Shown here piece by piece: positions 1-10,907 of a stretch of DNA of 64,000 nucleotides. This DNA comes from Fomitopsis serialis. Lineage: Eukaryota > Basidiomycota > Agaricomycetes > Polyporales > Fomitopsidaceae. The stretch spans positions 186,001 through 250,000 of the forward strand of contig NW_025954977.1 of assembly GCF_022376445.1 (NCBI RefSeq), written 5' to 3'. Both the position numbers and the translations under genes were made by a program. The number at the start of each line of letters is the position of its first letter. Position 1 is the first letter of the stretch. The notes beneath the pieces were generated by a model that was not told where the DNA came from, did no database searches, and saw nothing but the letters and a program-made list of their open reading frames with translations.

Positions 1-98
1 CCCTTCACTCGATACGCCGCAGTACAAAGTAGCATGTCAGAGCATAACGAGATATGCAGAGCTACGTGCTACACTCTGACAATGAACGGCACTTGTTA

Positions 99-2249
99 CT
101 ACACCAATTCTTCCTTCAAGATCTCTACAAGACCATCGATCCTGGGCGTGAAATTCACAGTGAACGGCTTAGGGAAGATGAGTGCTTCATCGGTGAATGC
201 ATCCGGGTCAATCGGAGACGAAGCGTTCTGAGTGACGTTGAATCCCCAGAGGGTGAGAGCGGTAGTTATGAAGAGCGAGCTGACAAGGGTTTGAGACGAG
301 ACAACTTCACTTAAGTGAATGACTCACTTATCCGCCACATGTTGTCCGACGCACGTTCTGAGAATGGCCTTAACATTGACGTAGATGATGACATGTGATC
401 GTTAAGACGTACCTGCGCCCGAAGCCAAACGTGAAGAACTTCAGATCGTCTCGTAGACGGCCATTCGCATCCAACCATCGCTGAGGATTGAATGTTTCGG
501 GGTCAGGGTACACCTCGGGATCCCGTGAGATCGCTCTGTAAGAGGTGAGATGGGCCCGCAGGGATGTATGTAGGCGGCGAACGCACAGGTGGTTGCCGAC
601 GATCTCAGTGCCCGCCGGAAGGACGTAGTCCTTCTATTAAGAAAACAGCAATGCATCTGCATCGTTCAAGGCCGAGAACAAACGAGCTTACCCAGACGAT
701 GTCCTTCGTAGCTCGGTGGGCGAAGCCTGGTATTGTAAGAACGTCGGCACCTATCCCCGGCGTCATGTATCACACTCACCTCCAGAAGCGACGGGGCGCC
801 ATCTTGATGCCTCAAGGAAGAAGGCAGTCGCTTCTGGCAAGTTCACTTCATCGTCGAACGTCGGTGCTAGCAGATTAACAGACACTGTCAGGTGCCCTTT
901 GACAACTGCCATAACAAGGCTCACCTCTGTCGCGACCGACGACTTGGTCAAGCTGAGCCTGTACCTTCGCTTGAGCATCCGGGAAGAGCGCTGCGGCCAT
1001 AGCGACGATAGACAATGAAGAAGCTGTCTAGGCTTTTCAAGTGAGCTAATGGCACGCCTTGGGACGGGAACGACTCACAGTGTCTGAACCTGCACCGAAC
1101 ATGGCGCCAGCCAGGTAAGCCACTTCATCATCAGAAAGCTGCAGATTCTGCTGCTCTCTGAGGATATGTGCAACAAAGGATGTTTCTGCTTCTCCATTTC
1201 TCTGTATCGGGCATTAATCAACCGACCGTTGACCCACAAGATCACATGGAGTTCTGCGACGTACCATGTGCGATTTGACGTTGGCAACCTGACTTTGAAA
1301 GAAGCTCAACTCCTCCTGGTGAAAATCCTGCAGCTGAGCCGTGTATCCCGGAATATACCGCAGGAAAGGGTATGTGTCAACTAGGTGTGCACCCGGTCGA
1401 AGGGCAGCTCCAAAGCGGCGCAGGCAGCGGTTGATAGTCTCCACTTCAGGATCCGAATACGACGTGGGCGTCGTCTTTCCGTAAGTCATACTGATCACTA
1501 CAGTGGCCGCGTATCTACAAGTAACAGGCGTTCAGTGTGCTGTCAAGGAGCAAAAATTACCAGAATAAACACCTTCTTGCGTGGTCCATGTGTTCCTTCG
1601 GCTCGCGGTAACAATCGAGAACGTAGGTCCTCGCATTCTTGCTCTGCATTTTCTTGTAAGTCTCAGCTACCTTCGGTTGAAGAAACGCATGCAAAGCCCT
1701 GACGGAAATGTAAGCACGGCTGTGTTAGTCGAGTCGCGTACTCACCTGCGCAACCTCTTGATGCGGTCGCCCTCGCCCGTCAACACGACACGCAGACCAC
1801 CTGACAGGATTTCATGAGCCGCTACAAATCGCGGACGGTCCATTGTCTCTGCAGAGTGCTTCACGAGTATATCCACGGCTGCCTATAATACGTGAATCTT
1901 GTTATCAAACGTAGCCAAGCTATGATAGCAGACGTACCTGATATCTGCCCACAATACAGACGATACGCCGTCCATATCTCAACGAGGTTACAGGTCCGTA
2001 TTCGTTGATCAGATTTGCGTAGTGACGGTAGGCGCTGTGGGAAGGACTCGGTTTAGCCAGTCATATGAGAACTGCCAAACCGAGGAAAGCTCACTATGGC
2101 CCTGGAGGCGCGTTTCCGAAGAGCCAATGTCCAGGAGGACCTGGTGGAAGCGAAGCCTTCCGCTGCAGACGCAACGGCTCCAGCACATAGATGTAGAACA
2201 GAATGGACAGCAGGGCTGCGACTGACAATACAACTGCTTCCCCCAACAT
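99..2249 (-). CDS. Cytochrome P450 monooxygenase, CYP5150-like
   Basis: A membrane-anchored haem monooxygenase, read over about thirteen exons joined by short GT-AG introns. The N-terminus has a hydrophobic anchor (about residues 4-23) followed by the proline hinge LPPGPPGHWLFGN. Next come the block PTSYSDPEVETINRCLRRFG, the I-helix AGAMFGAGSDT, the K-helix ExxR (EASRWRP), the PERF-type block DPEVYPDPETFNPQRW, and the haem loop FGFGRRTCVGQ with the cysteine ligand. The last exon ends KEELV-stop at 99. All splices restore the frame, so the gene looks intact. The motif set and spacing match basidiomycete CYP5150-type P450s, which often oxidise xenobiotics or terpenoids. The substrate cannot be read from sequence. 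No P450 reductase or biosynthetic cluster is adjacent. Confidence 0.9.
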
Positions 2250-2769
2250 GCTGGTTCTGCGGATGAGAGGTGCTTGAGTTGAAGACGGTGCTGTTCACCT
2301 TATATATGATGTGGTCCCGGCGCGTAATAGAGGGTAGTATGGGATCTTCGTCTTGCCGATGGGCCTCAAACATCGGGAAGCCGGCAAGAGCCAGCGTTTG
2401 TTCTCACCCGATAATCGCCTCTACTGGCAAGAGTTTTCCATGTTGGATGTACCCAAAATGTGGAGCCTGGCAGGTCCACGCTATACGGGGTCCAGAACAC
2501 ACACGTGTGAGGTGTACATGGTCAACTGACCGAGGTTACCGGCGGCTTCCCTTCACCCAGCCATGTCGCTTCGCAGGCTTGGTGGTGACCCGGCGCGCTC
2601 AGAGGCCATTGGCGTGAATGATCGCGGCCCTAATGTGACGGTACAGGATCTAATTTAGATTGCTGGGGCGCAAATGCAGATTCACCGGTACACAGCATAC
2701 ATCCGTCGATGAAGGACCTAGCATGATGCAAGGTGAGCTTCGGATATCCCCACGGTTTGTTCGCCTTAC

Positions 2770-3017
2770 CTGGCAATAATCTGGGTGAAGAACATCTCAG
2801 TCGTGCGTATCCCCTCAGACGACCGCCTGAGGGGATCCCCGAGCCACTCGGTGACCCGGTCTTCCAGCCTCGCGAAGTCGACGTCGGACATATTGAGATA
2901 TGTACCCGGCATCATAACACGCAACGATATATCCATGAAGCGGAGTCCCGACGTGCTCAAAGTATTCAGTATTGTGACGTAGGGGTCGCATCGGTCAGCG
3001 ACCAGCGTTCTGCAGAT
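2770..3017 (-). CDS. Candidate exon of an unassigned gene
   Basis: An 82-codon open stretch on the minus strand, bounded upstream by an acceptor preceded by a CTAAC-like branch point (ACTAACCAG) and downstream by a good donor (GTAAGG). It reads through TLSTSGLRFMDISLRV and RTTEMFFTQIIAR. More short open stretches lie upstream on the same strand to about 3.9 kb, including PAETDPPVVMLGGVGVWVHH, but I could not assemble them into a convincing protein and recognise no family. It may be a poorly conserved gene or a decayed one lying between the P450 and the GH23 gene. Confidence 0.25.
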
Positions 3018-3972
3018 CTGGTTAGTATGTGGTTCCGAGTCAATTGGACATGGAAGACATCTGCGTATTTACTGGGTTGCGCAACAACGAGGCCGCGGAG
3101 AAGTATGCGCTGCGGAGCCGCTCGAGACTTGATGAACATTCCGCAACCAGTATGCAAGTCATGGGCTAAGGCTTACTACATGGTGAACCCACACGCCGAC
3201 TCCGCCGAGCATGACCACTGGCGGGTCGGTCTCAGCTGGAACCACATCGCCGCGACGCGACGGGGAACACACAACTATATCCACCAATTTGGAGTTATGC
3301 GCTATTTCTCCAGGACAACGACAAAGCCAGACTCACCGTGTACGTATGTTGCCAGTGTCGCTCACAACTCGCGGGCAAGATCCAGGCTCACATCATTTCG
3401 TATGTTGCACTAGCACCAGAGACTGTGGACACAGTACCCAGATTCTGGATATCCTCGAGGTCGATAGATGAAGAAGAGCGAGGATTTCCAATCCGTCAAA
3501 AGCAGGCAAGTCGATGGTTTCTGTCTGGTATGCGAATGCCAGTAGCCGACTTGTCATGTTTTCAGCTCGCGGCGCGACGATTAAGCAGTTGCAATCAGCC
3601 ATACAATAAGCAATGAACTGGTCGCTGAGCTTCTCGAAGATATAGCCTGTGGGACGCGACCACTTTGTGGCGGTCATCGCGGGGTATTGCAAGAGGGTCA
3701 CGGTCGCGTACGGTCTACTGGCAGAAGAGGCGCCCGGTACTGCAACGGCTGGCCGCGGCCCTGCCAGTGGGACTGCAGTTGCCTCAGAGTGAACCTACAA
3801 TTTCCGTCCGATACAAGGAACAACTTGCACAACGATATAAACCATCGCGAAAATACATGATGTAGCGGACGGTGAACAATACAGGCGTGTCCGCGATGGA
3901 TACATGGAAATCTGACATGGAGAGGATGATACATGCGGAGAAGGAAAGGAAGATATGGATCGTCCTGAGTCT

Positions 3973-5437
3973 TCAGGCGAAGCACTTGTCCAGGTTGAAG
4001 TACTTGCCCATGCGCGGGTTGCTGTCGTATGGGTTGACGTTCTGCATCCACCCGTTGACATTCTGATGTATGCTGAAAGACATGTGAATTCATCAGCATC
4101 CACCGCCTCCGCCAACTCATGATACGATCCAGTACTGACTAGTCAAGATTGTTCTGGCAGCGACAGCAAGGTCCATCGGCGGCCGCGACAGCCTGGCCCT
4201 ACATCAAGGATGCATCGCCTTCAAGCTGATTTGCGAGCAGCAGGTTGTCACTCACGTATGTCATACCCTCAGGCCATCCGTTATAGTTGCCCAGGGTGAG
4301 GAGGACATTGCCGTTGTTGTTCTTGAGGGTGTTCGCAAAGTAGTGGGCGCCCGTCCGGATGTTGTACGCCTTTCAATAGATGGTAGGTGCGCAATGATCA
4401 GGCTGAAGTTTGGGTGCACATAAACGGAGGGATTATAGACTTACAGGATCCTTGCAATTACCATTCGGTGCAGCACCGCACTTGTCCTGCGTAAGCTGCA
4501 TGAGCCCTTGCTCGCCGCCACCGCCTTGAGTCTCCGGGTTACACGTGCTCTCTTGCATAGCAATAGATGCGATCAGGATGGACGGCACTGCGAACCAGTG
4601 AACGTTAGCACTCCGCCATCACATCTGAGGCCAGTGCGCTATGGCCTGGAATGGTAGCATGCTCCTTCCGACAATCAGAGATCGGTTTGGACACGCAGGC
4701 AGCATGGCGGATGTCAGCCTGACCTCCGACTTCCGAGACTCGCCACGCCCTACCGTCCTCACCGTAACAAGCGAATTTGCAAGACGTACCTCCGAACTCC
4801 TTCGCGTACTGCTCAAACAGATCCACGAAGGATGAACACGCTCTGAACGGGCTGTCAAGTTCCTGGATGGCCGTGCCTAAGTCCTTCGTGACGAGGTCGT
4901 TGACCGTAACGTAGGGAGGCTGCCAGCCGCCTGCATTGACACCGCAATTAAGCCAGTCGATGCCGCCGTTAGGTCCACTGACAGACGTCACGTCCACTAT
5001 CAATTGTGGCAAAGGTGGCGATGTTCTGAGTGTAACCACAAACGAAACGGGTGAAGATCACTCACAGGTAGCACCTATAGGCCCGCAAGAGGACAGCACG
5101 TTGATCAAGCCTTGCGACAATATCGACATCGCGCCATAGTTGGCATCTATACTGGTCTGCGTAGTAGCTGCTTTGGGTTCGGCGCTGGCGGTCTGGTTCT
5201 TGAGCAGCAGCCCACTCAGTCAAATATAACATTTCACGATGAGGATGTGAGCACTAACCTTGTGCTTGTTTTGGGCACCGCACCGTCCGTTGGGTGAGGG
5301 GCGCGACGCGCCAGCCGCCCGTGTTGCCCATCGCCGTGCATGTTCGACATGCGGACGACCTCGAAACTGGAGTGACCGCTCGCTTCTACAAGAACGCCCG
5401 CACATGCGAGCGCGATTAAAGGAGTGACTAGTTGCAT
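3973..5437 (-). CDS. Secreted lysozyme-like protein, GH23/SLT lytic transglycosylase fold
   Basis: A predicted secreted enzyme of the goose-lysozyme / soluble lytic transglycosylase fold, which cleaves the MurNAc-GlcNAc bond of peptidoglycan. The start at 5437 gives a signal peptide (MQLVTPLIALACAGVLVEAS). After a linker and a cysteine-containing N-terminal part (GGIDWLNCGVNAGGWQPPY) come the family hallmarks: IASIAMQESTCNP with the catalytic Glu (codon 4550-4552), GLMQLTQDKCG, YNIRTGAHYFANTL and LGNYNGW. The last exon ends GKYFNLDKCFA-stop. There are about six introns, and all junctions restore the frame. Paired cysteines suit a secreted protein. GH23-type enzymes are mainly bacterial and phage proteins, so fungal copies suggest old horizontal transfer followed by intron gain. 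The likely role is attack on competing or food bacteria. Confidence 0.8.
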
Positions 5438-7394
5438 TAGAATAGCGTTTAAGATAGGAATATAGGATAGAAGTGAAGGACAGTGGGGAGGAGGAGGAGG
5501 CCAAGACAGGACTAAGACAACTCGCGCGCACCCAGGCCCGCCATTTCGTTTGGCACCATGTTCGGATCCGCCGCCCGTGCCGCCGACGCGCTCCTGCCAT
5601 GGCATCGAAAGCTTGCTGGTTCATGACATCCCTGAATATTCGGAAGTCGAAGCCATGCATTTTTTGTTGATGTATGGGTCTTGTGAGACAACTTAAGAAG
5701 TCAGCCTCTGCCAGTGAACAATATTCGTGGTCGCCGTGCTCAAGCGCTCAATGTCGGTGCGGAGAGGGTCGGGCATGGATCGGGCAGTATGACGGGCGCT
5801 AGCCACCGCTTGGTCCCGGGCCACTGCACCGCGACATGCTCCTCCACCTTGGCCGCGATACAAATCCGAGGGCTCCAGACGTGTCTCAGTGGGCCGTGGT
5901 AGGGTTGGCCCTGGATAAGAAGTGGATGTAAGTACTTCCCTGGTCTTTTCGAAAGGATTGCATGAAGGCACTCACGTATCGTACTTAGCAAACAAACAGT
6001 CGACCTCCGTCTTGGACGACAAGCCTCATCCCTATAGCTCAATTTCCACGACCCGTAAATTACCATCAGCGAAGAGACCAATGTCAAGCCGTGCTGCAGC
6101 GCATACTCGAGTCTTCGTCGCATCCATAACCAGAGAGATGCAGCAAGTCATCTATTTGAGCATCGGCAGATCAGATAGCCTCGAATTCTCGCAACTACAT
6201 GCCCTCAGACTCACGTGGTGAGTAGGCCGCCTCCTGACATCTGTTGTCCATGTCTCGCGCCCACGGCGGCGTACCATTCGATAAAGCAGAACTAGTAGCA
6301 GTTGTAGTGGATGGAGAACCAGCTGCATGTTCTGCTTTATCCGGCCACTCACGATCTGCGCAATGACTACAACCGGAGAGTTGGGAATCAGCCTGGTGGT
6401 CGGGCCGCGCTGATAGCAAATGCAGTACACAACTTACCGTCGAATGCACGCCGAGAGCATAGCTCTGACCTTGGGACTCCTGCAGATGCAGCGCTCACAT
6501 GAATGTTGAGGCGAGTACTACCCAGTGGCGAATGTACGTCGCCCGAGACACTGAGGTCAGGCTGAATCGTCAATAGACCGTGCTTCAAGCCCTTGAGATC
6601 TGTGCGTGGCCGTGCACGCAGCGCAGGCACCGTCCCGACTCCCTACCGTCACAGCTTTAGCGACGGGCATGAAACAAATGAACGAACGATGATTCGTACC
6701 TCTGTCATGCAAAGCAAGGAACGAGCAAGAAGCTCAGCAACACTTCTCATTGGGACGTAGGATGTACACAGCATGTGTCAAAGAGCACTTTCCTGTCATT
6801 AGAGTAAGTAGGGAACGAGTATGCGTCCACCACGTCGCTTTTTTCGGCTGGTTTCAGGTGCTCTCAGATTAGGAGATATGTATGATGCCAAGCGACGCTC
6901 GATAATGCTTGATGGGTAATAAGGACGATGATCGGCTGTGTCGCGCTCTCACACTGGCAGGCTACAGCCACGCTCAGCCACGCCGGGCGGCGCTTTTGAT
7001 GGGTTGGAAACGTCGACGAGAATGTGGGCGGACAGGGTCGGACGCGATATGTATCCTCGGAGCTCTGACTGGTACGGAATGGGAGGATATGCATACAATA
7101 GCGGCTGGAAATGATCTGGCTGGTAGCAAAGGTGACTACTAGATTTCGCTCAAGCCGTCGCATTTAATCCTGATGAGACGGTGGATATAGATTACCTAGT
7201 ATCGTAGTAGCTTCACGGCCCATCAGAACTTGTCAATGGGCGCATCAAACGCGGGCAGGGGACAGCGGCCTGGAGCCTCGATAACGCTTGCTTGGCGATA
7301 TCGGGAACGGAGGGCGTGCATCGCCACCTGTTCGAAGGGACTTGAATCACCCGTGATGCCGGACTCTGGTCGCCGGCATCCACTGCTTGACAGC
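5438..7394. other. Intergenic, no assignable gene
   Basis: About 2 kb between the GH23 gene and the TATA box of the His-rich gene. A 127-codon minus-strand frame (5740-6123) and 80-90-codon minus frames between 6152 and 6630 are open. None shows a recognisable domain, and I could not join them with good splice sites. Confidence 0.5.
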
Positions 7395-7401
7395 TATAAA
7401 A
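7395..7401 (+). promoter_or_regulatory. TATA box (TATAAAA) upstream of the His-rich secreted protein gene
   Basis: A perfect TATAAAA lies about 230 bp upstream of the ATG at 7631, with a pyrimidine-rich stretch (about 7540-7620) just before the start codon. This layout is common in highly expressed fungal genes. The distance implies a leader of up to about 200 nt. Confidence 0.5.
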
Positions 7402-7630
7402 GAGCTGCACACTTGAAGGCGGGTTCTCCAGCCCTCAGTTGACCTGTGCGAGCCAATCTTCTCAAGTTCAGGTACTGGATAGTGGGTATCTGTGCTACTT
7501 CCCCAGGATTTGATGCTGACTTCTCCTCAAGCTTGACTTGCTTCTTCACAGTTCGCTCTTCATTTCGTCACGACTTTCAACCCTACACCTCTTACGACAC
7601 TTTTCCATATTCACAATCTTCACGATCAAG

Positions 7631-8825
7631 ATGCGTACCTCTACTGTCGTTGGTGTTCTCGCCCTCACTGCTCCTGCTCTCGTAAGGTATGTCATTCGCT
7701 GCGTTCCTTGTGGAGTCTTTGTTGAGGTTGTGTTGTAGCGCCACAAAGGGCAGGAGTGGCCCAGGTTTCAACAAGGCGTTGACCATGTCACGAAAGCCGC
7801 CAAAGCTGCGAAGCACGTCGGCCATGCCGTGAGCGCCTTTAGGGGGAACGGGGACGGGAACCAGCGCCGGTACGCCGTTCTCACGCCGTTGTAATGTTTC
7901 TGCTAAGTGCAAGCCGGGGATTCAGTGCTGACAGCGATGATCTCTACGCTCGCTACTACGACGACGAGCTGTACGCGCGGGAGCTCGACGACGAGCTATA
8001 TGCGCGGGAGTACGACGATGCTCTCTACGCTCGCGAGTACGACGAAGCACTCTGGGCACGGGAGTGAGTACTGTCCCAAGGCTTGTCTGTAATTTCCCTG
8101 ACATTGTTTGTAGCGACTTCGAGGACCTCTTCGCCCGTGCTTTTGGCGACAAGAACACCGAGACTCCAGGTCAGAATGCTCAGCCATTGACGGAGCACAC
8201 CGAGAAGGCCCACGGCTCTAAGGCAGGCTCTAAGGCTGAGGCGAATGACCTACACCCCCAGCACCCCCTCACGCAGGAGAACGGCCAGCGTACTGGTCAC
8301 CCGTCTGAGCACCACGCCGCGCATGCCGGCCAGCACCCAGACCAGCACTTCGGTCAGCACGGTCAGCACACCACGGGGCACTCTGCCGTCGAGCACCCCG
8401 GCGAACACCGCAAGCACCCCGGCCCACACCGCCAGCACCCCGGCCAACACCGCCATCACTCCACGGGGCACTCTAGCGTTGAGCGCCCCGGCCACTCCGC
8501 GAAGCACCCTGGCGTTGAGCGCCCTGGCCAGCACACGCCGGCGCACTCTCCCGAGCGTCACGGTCACCAGCACCCGACCGAGCCCTCGACTCAGCACCCT
8601 GGCCAACCCTCGACTCAGCACTCGGCCGAGCACCCCGTCCAGAACAATGCTGAACACCCCGCGAGCCCAGCCATCAAGCGTCCTGGACAGGCGTCGTCAG
8701 CAGCCGTTCGTCGCGAGCTCCTTGAGAACTTCCTGTGAGTATCGGCTCGGTCATCTCCCGATGACATGGTGCTCATGTCTCTCAACAGCATGTCTCGCGG
8801 CATCGACATTGACGAGCTCGACTGA
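7631..8825 (+). CDS. Secreted protein with LYARE repeats and a histidine-rich domain
   Basis: No known domain. The first exon is a signal peptide (MRTSTVVGVLALTAPALV). After a short intron comes a basic segment with KAAKAAKHVGHAVSAF. A second intron leads into five imperfect nine-residue repeats (7936-8063) of the type DDELYAREYD, the last degenerate (EALWAR). A third intron leads to a roughly 165-residue region (about 8190-8710) in which about one residue in five is His, built from motifs such as HPGQH, TGHSAVEHPGEH and EHPVQNNAEHP. A final small exon ends RGIDIDELD-stop at 8825. All splice junctions keep frame. His clusters suggest metal binding (Cu, Zn, Ni) or a pH-sensitive matrix role; this is inference. 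The acidic repeat lacks Lys-Arg, so Kex2 processing between units is not supported. Confidence 0.75.
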
Positions 8826-9260
8826 GCATCGCTGGCCCCACGCAGCTTCCTTTGTGATGATTATGACGATATAGTTATGTGACAGGTGTATTGAGTTAAC
8901 GATGTTTATGAATAGCGAACTTTCTGAGGGCTCAACACCCGTGGTGTGTTTGGCGCGAAATCACGACTGTCCACTGTCAAGGTCAGATTTTAGAGTCCTG
9001 ATGTGTACGCGACACCTATCAAACACTGAAACATTAAAATCTTGCGCTCACTCGTTCGGATCCACAGGTTACATGAGATCCAGCCAGCTGCAGGTTCAGA
9101 TATGATCAAGCATCCACTTCTCGTCATTGGGCAATTGTGTCGCAACTACGCAATCAATCACACATGTATGTCAATACACGATACTGTACATTCGGGCTAG
9201 CCACCACTGGAAGAGACGGACGTCACATCAAGCACTGTTTCCTCAACCTTCGCCAGCGGT
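8826..9260. other. Intergenic between converging genes
   Basis: Holds the 3' regions of the His-rich gene (+) and the membrane-protein gene (-). I see no further gene. Confidence 0.5.
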
Positions 9261-9360
9261 GGCCGAACCACCATCTTCGCAGCGGAGACACAGTGGGGTC
9301 CTGACGGCCATCCTCAGCGGGGACTGCGCAAGTGATTCAGTCGCTAAGACCCAATCGGTG

Positions 9361-10629
9361 TCAGAGATCCACGCGTTCTTGTCTGTGAGGTTGATCTCGG
9401 GAACAAGCTATGTATCGGCTCTGATCAGCATCCGCGACACAGCAGCTACACGGTGAGGGCTGTACCTTGAAGGCAGCGATCGTCTCTAGACTCATGGAAA
9501 CGTCCCTGGTGTCTTCGGTGATCTTTGGCGTGGTGACGACCTTGAGGGTGGACAAGCCCGAGTCGTCTGAGAAGAGAGGAGGCCTTTCGAGCTCACGGAC
9601 GAGAGACGACCTCAAGCTGGAGAGCGGCGACATCTGCGACAGCCGAGCAGGCTCTATGGGAGTAAGCTGGGGGCCCGAGCGAGTAGACGTAGAACCAGCG
9701 AGCGCAGGCGACGAGCCGTGGAAGAGGGTCCATTCGTGTTCGTGCGGAGAGACTGGTTGAGCAGGGCGGGTGCGAATGAGACCGGCGAATGCGTTCTCGT
9801 TGTTGCGTGGGCGACGAGGGAAGGTGTGGGTCCGTCCTGAACTAGAGTCCGTGGGTGCCGTGGGCGACGTGACGGGTCCTGTGGGTGGGGTAGCTGTTCG
9901 AGAGTTCAAGTCCGAAGCCTCAGCCATTTCCTCGGCTGTAACACAGAGCGGGCAACGACAAGGCAGGCGATAGTCGAGTTGTCGCAGACACGCCGTGGAC
10001 GGATGGAAGATACCCATCCGCTTGAAGCGATCTCTAGCTCCTAGCAAGCCCGTCGTTCGGGTGTCGAGCTTCTCCCAATGCGCCGCGCTGTCAGCCTTCT
10101 CGCATCTCTGGGCGCGTCGACGCTTGCGGTGCTTGACAACCAGCGTGGCCACAAAGATTCCACAGACGGCGGCGGCGATGATGCAGAAGGAGAGGACGTA
10201 TGTGACTGCCGTGTCGTGGTCCATAGGTATGTCAGCGGCATCCTCTTCAACCGCCGCGTTTCCTGCTATTCTGTACGGATCCTTCGTTGATGCGTCTGCC
10301 CGGATCTTGAGGAACGTCGCCAGAGACTGCATGGATATCCGCTTGCTTTGGGATGCATGACATAGCCCGACCAGCAACGCGACACAGCGGACTTGAGTGC
10401 AGTTGAAGACGCCATGCGAAGTTCTTGCGAAGGCGAGTGGTGAAGAGCGAGAAGGAAGCGAAACGCAGTAAGCATCCTCTTGTCTTCGGCCAGAGGCTGG
10501 TATAGCGGCTGACTCGGACGCGAGGGACTTGATGGACACATTCCCACAGACCATCGAGGCTGACCGGTCCGTTGTTTGCCATGGCGGTTTCCGTAGTGTC
10601 ATACTACCTACGGTAAGGGCGATGCACAA
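9361..10629 (-). CDS. Single-pass membrane protein of unknown function
   Basis: A long uninterrupted frame of 422 codons with low-complexity character. One clear transmembrane helix lies near the middle (TYVLSFCIIAAAVCGIFVA), followed at once by a basic stop-transfer stretch (KHRKRRR). This predicts a short outer or lumenal N-terminal part and a cytoplasmic Ser/Thr/Pro-rich tail (SRTATPPTGPVTSPTAP). The true start is unclear; the internal Met near 10554 is as good as the first. Near the 3' end a donor after FK (about 9465) and an acceptor near 9383 probably remove an intron, giving a different C-terminus that reaches about 9265. No family recognised. Basidiomycetes have many such species-specific TM proteins. 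Confidence 0.55.
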   Translation of the reverse strand: MCIALTVGSMTLRKPPWQTTDRSASMVCGNVSIKSLASESAAIPASGRRQEDAYCVSLPSRSSPLAFARTSHGVFNCTQVRCVALLVGLCHASQSKRISMQSLATFLKIRADASTKDPYRIAGNAAVEEDAADIPMDHDTAVTYVLSFCIIAAAVCGIFVATLVVKHRKRRRAQRCEKADSAAHWEKLDTRTTGLLGARDRFKRMGIFHPSTACLRQLDYRLPCRCPLCVTAEEMAEASDLNSRTATPPTGPVTSPTAPTDSSSGRTHTFPRRPRNNENAFAGLIRTRPAQPVSPHEHEWTLFHGSSPALAGSTSTRSGPQLTPIEPARLSQMSPLSSLRSSLVRELERPPLFSDDSGLSTLKVVTTPKITEDTRDVSMSLETIAAFKVQPSPCSCCVADADQSRYIACSRDQPHRQERVDL

Positions 10630-10907
10630 GTTATGTATGCATTGCGAGTCAACTAGGCTTCAAGAATCATCATGACTCCGTCAAGTTCGACATTGATTAA
10701 GATGAATCAAGCTACCTGCAGTTCGCAATTGCACCAGGGAGCTTTCAACCGGACAACAAGCTTCAAGCCAGCCAGTGAGCTCGGAGTCTCCTTGTCATGC
10801 CACAGGACATGGTGATCGTCCCGGAGTCGTAGCCGTGCCGCGCGTCGAGCGTTACACGTGATCGCGACCATCACAGCGGTCACACAGGCGCTGTCACACC
10901 GCCGCTT

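Noticed and set aside
2809..2836. Perfect inverted repeat CCTCAGACGACCGCCTGAGG as a regulatory palindrome
   Set aside because: It lies inside the open candidate exon, and a single short hairpin has no independent support.
2733..3413. 226-codon plus-strand open frame
   Set aside because: Residue composition looks random, and the opposite strand has a better spliced exon.
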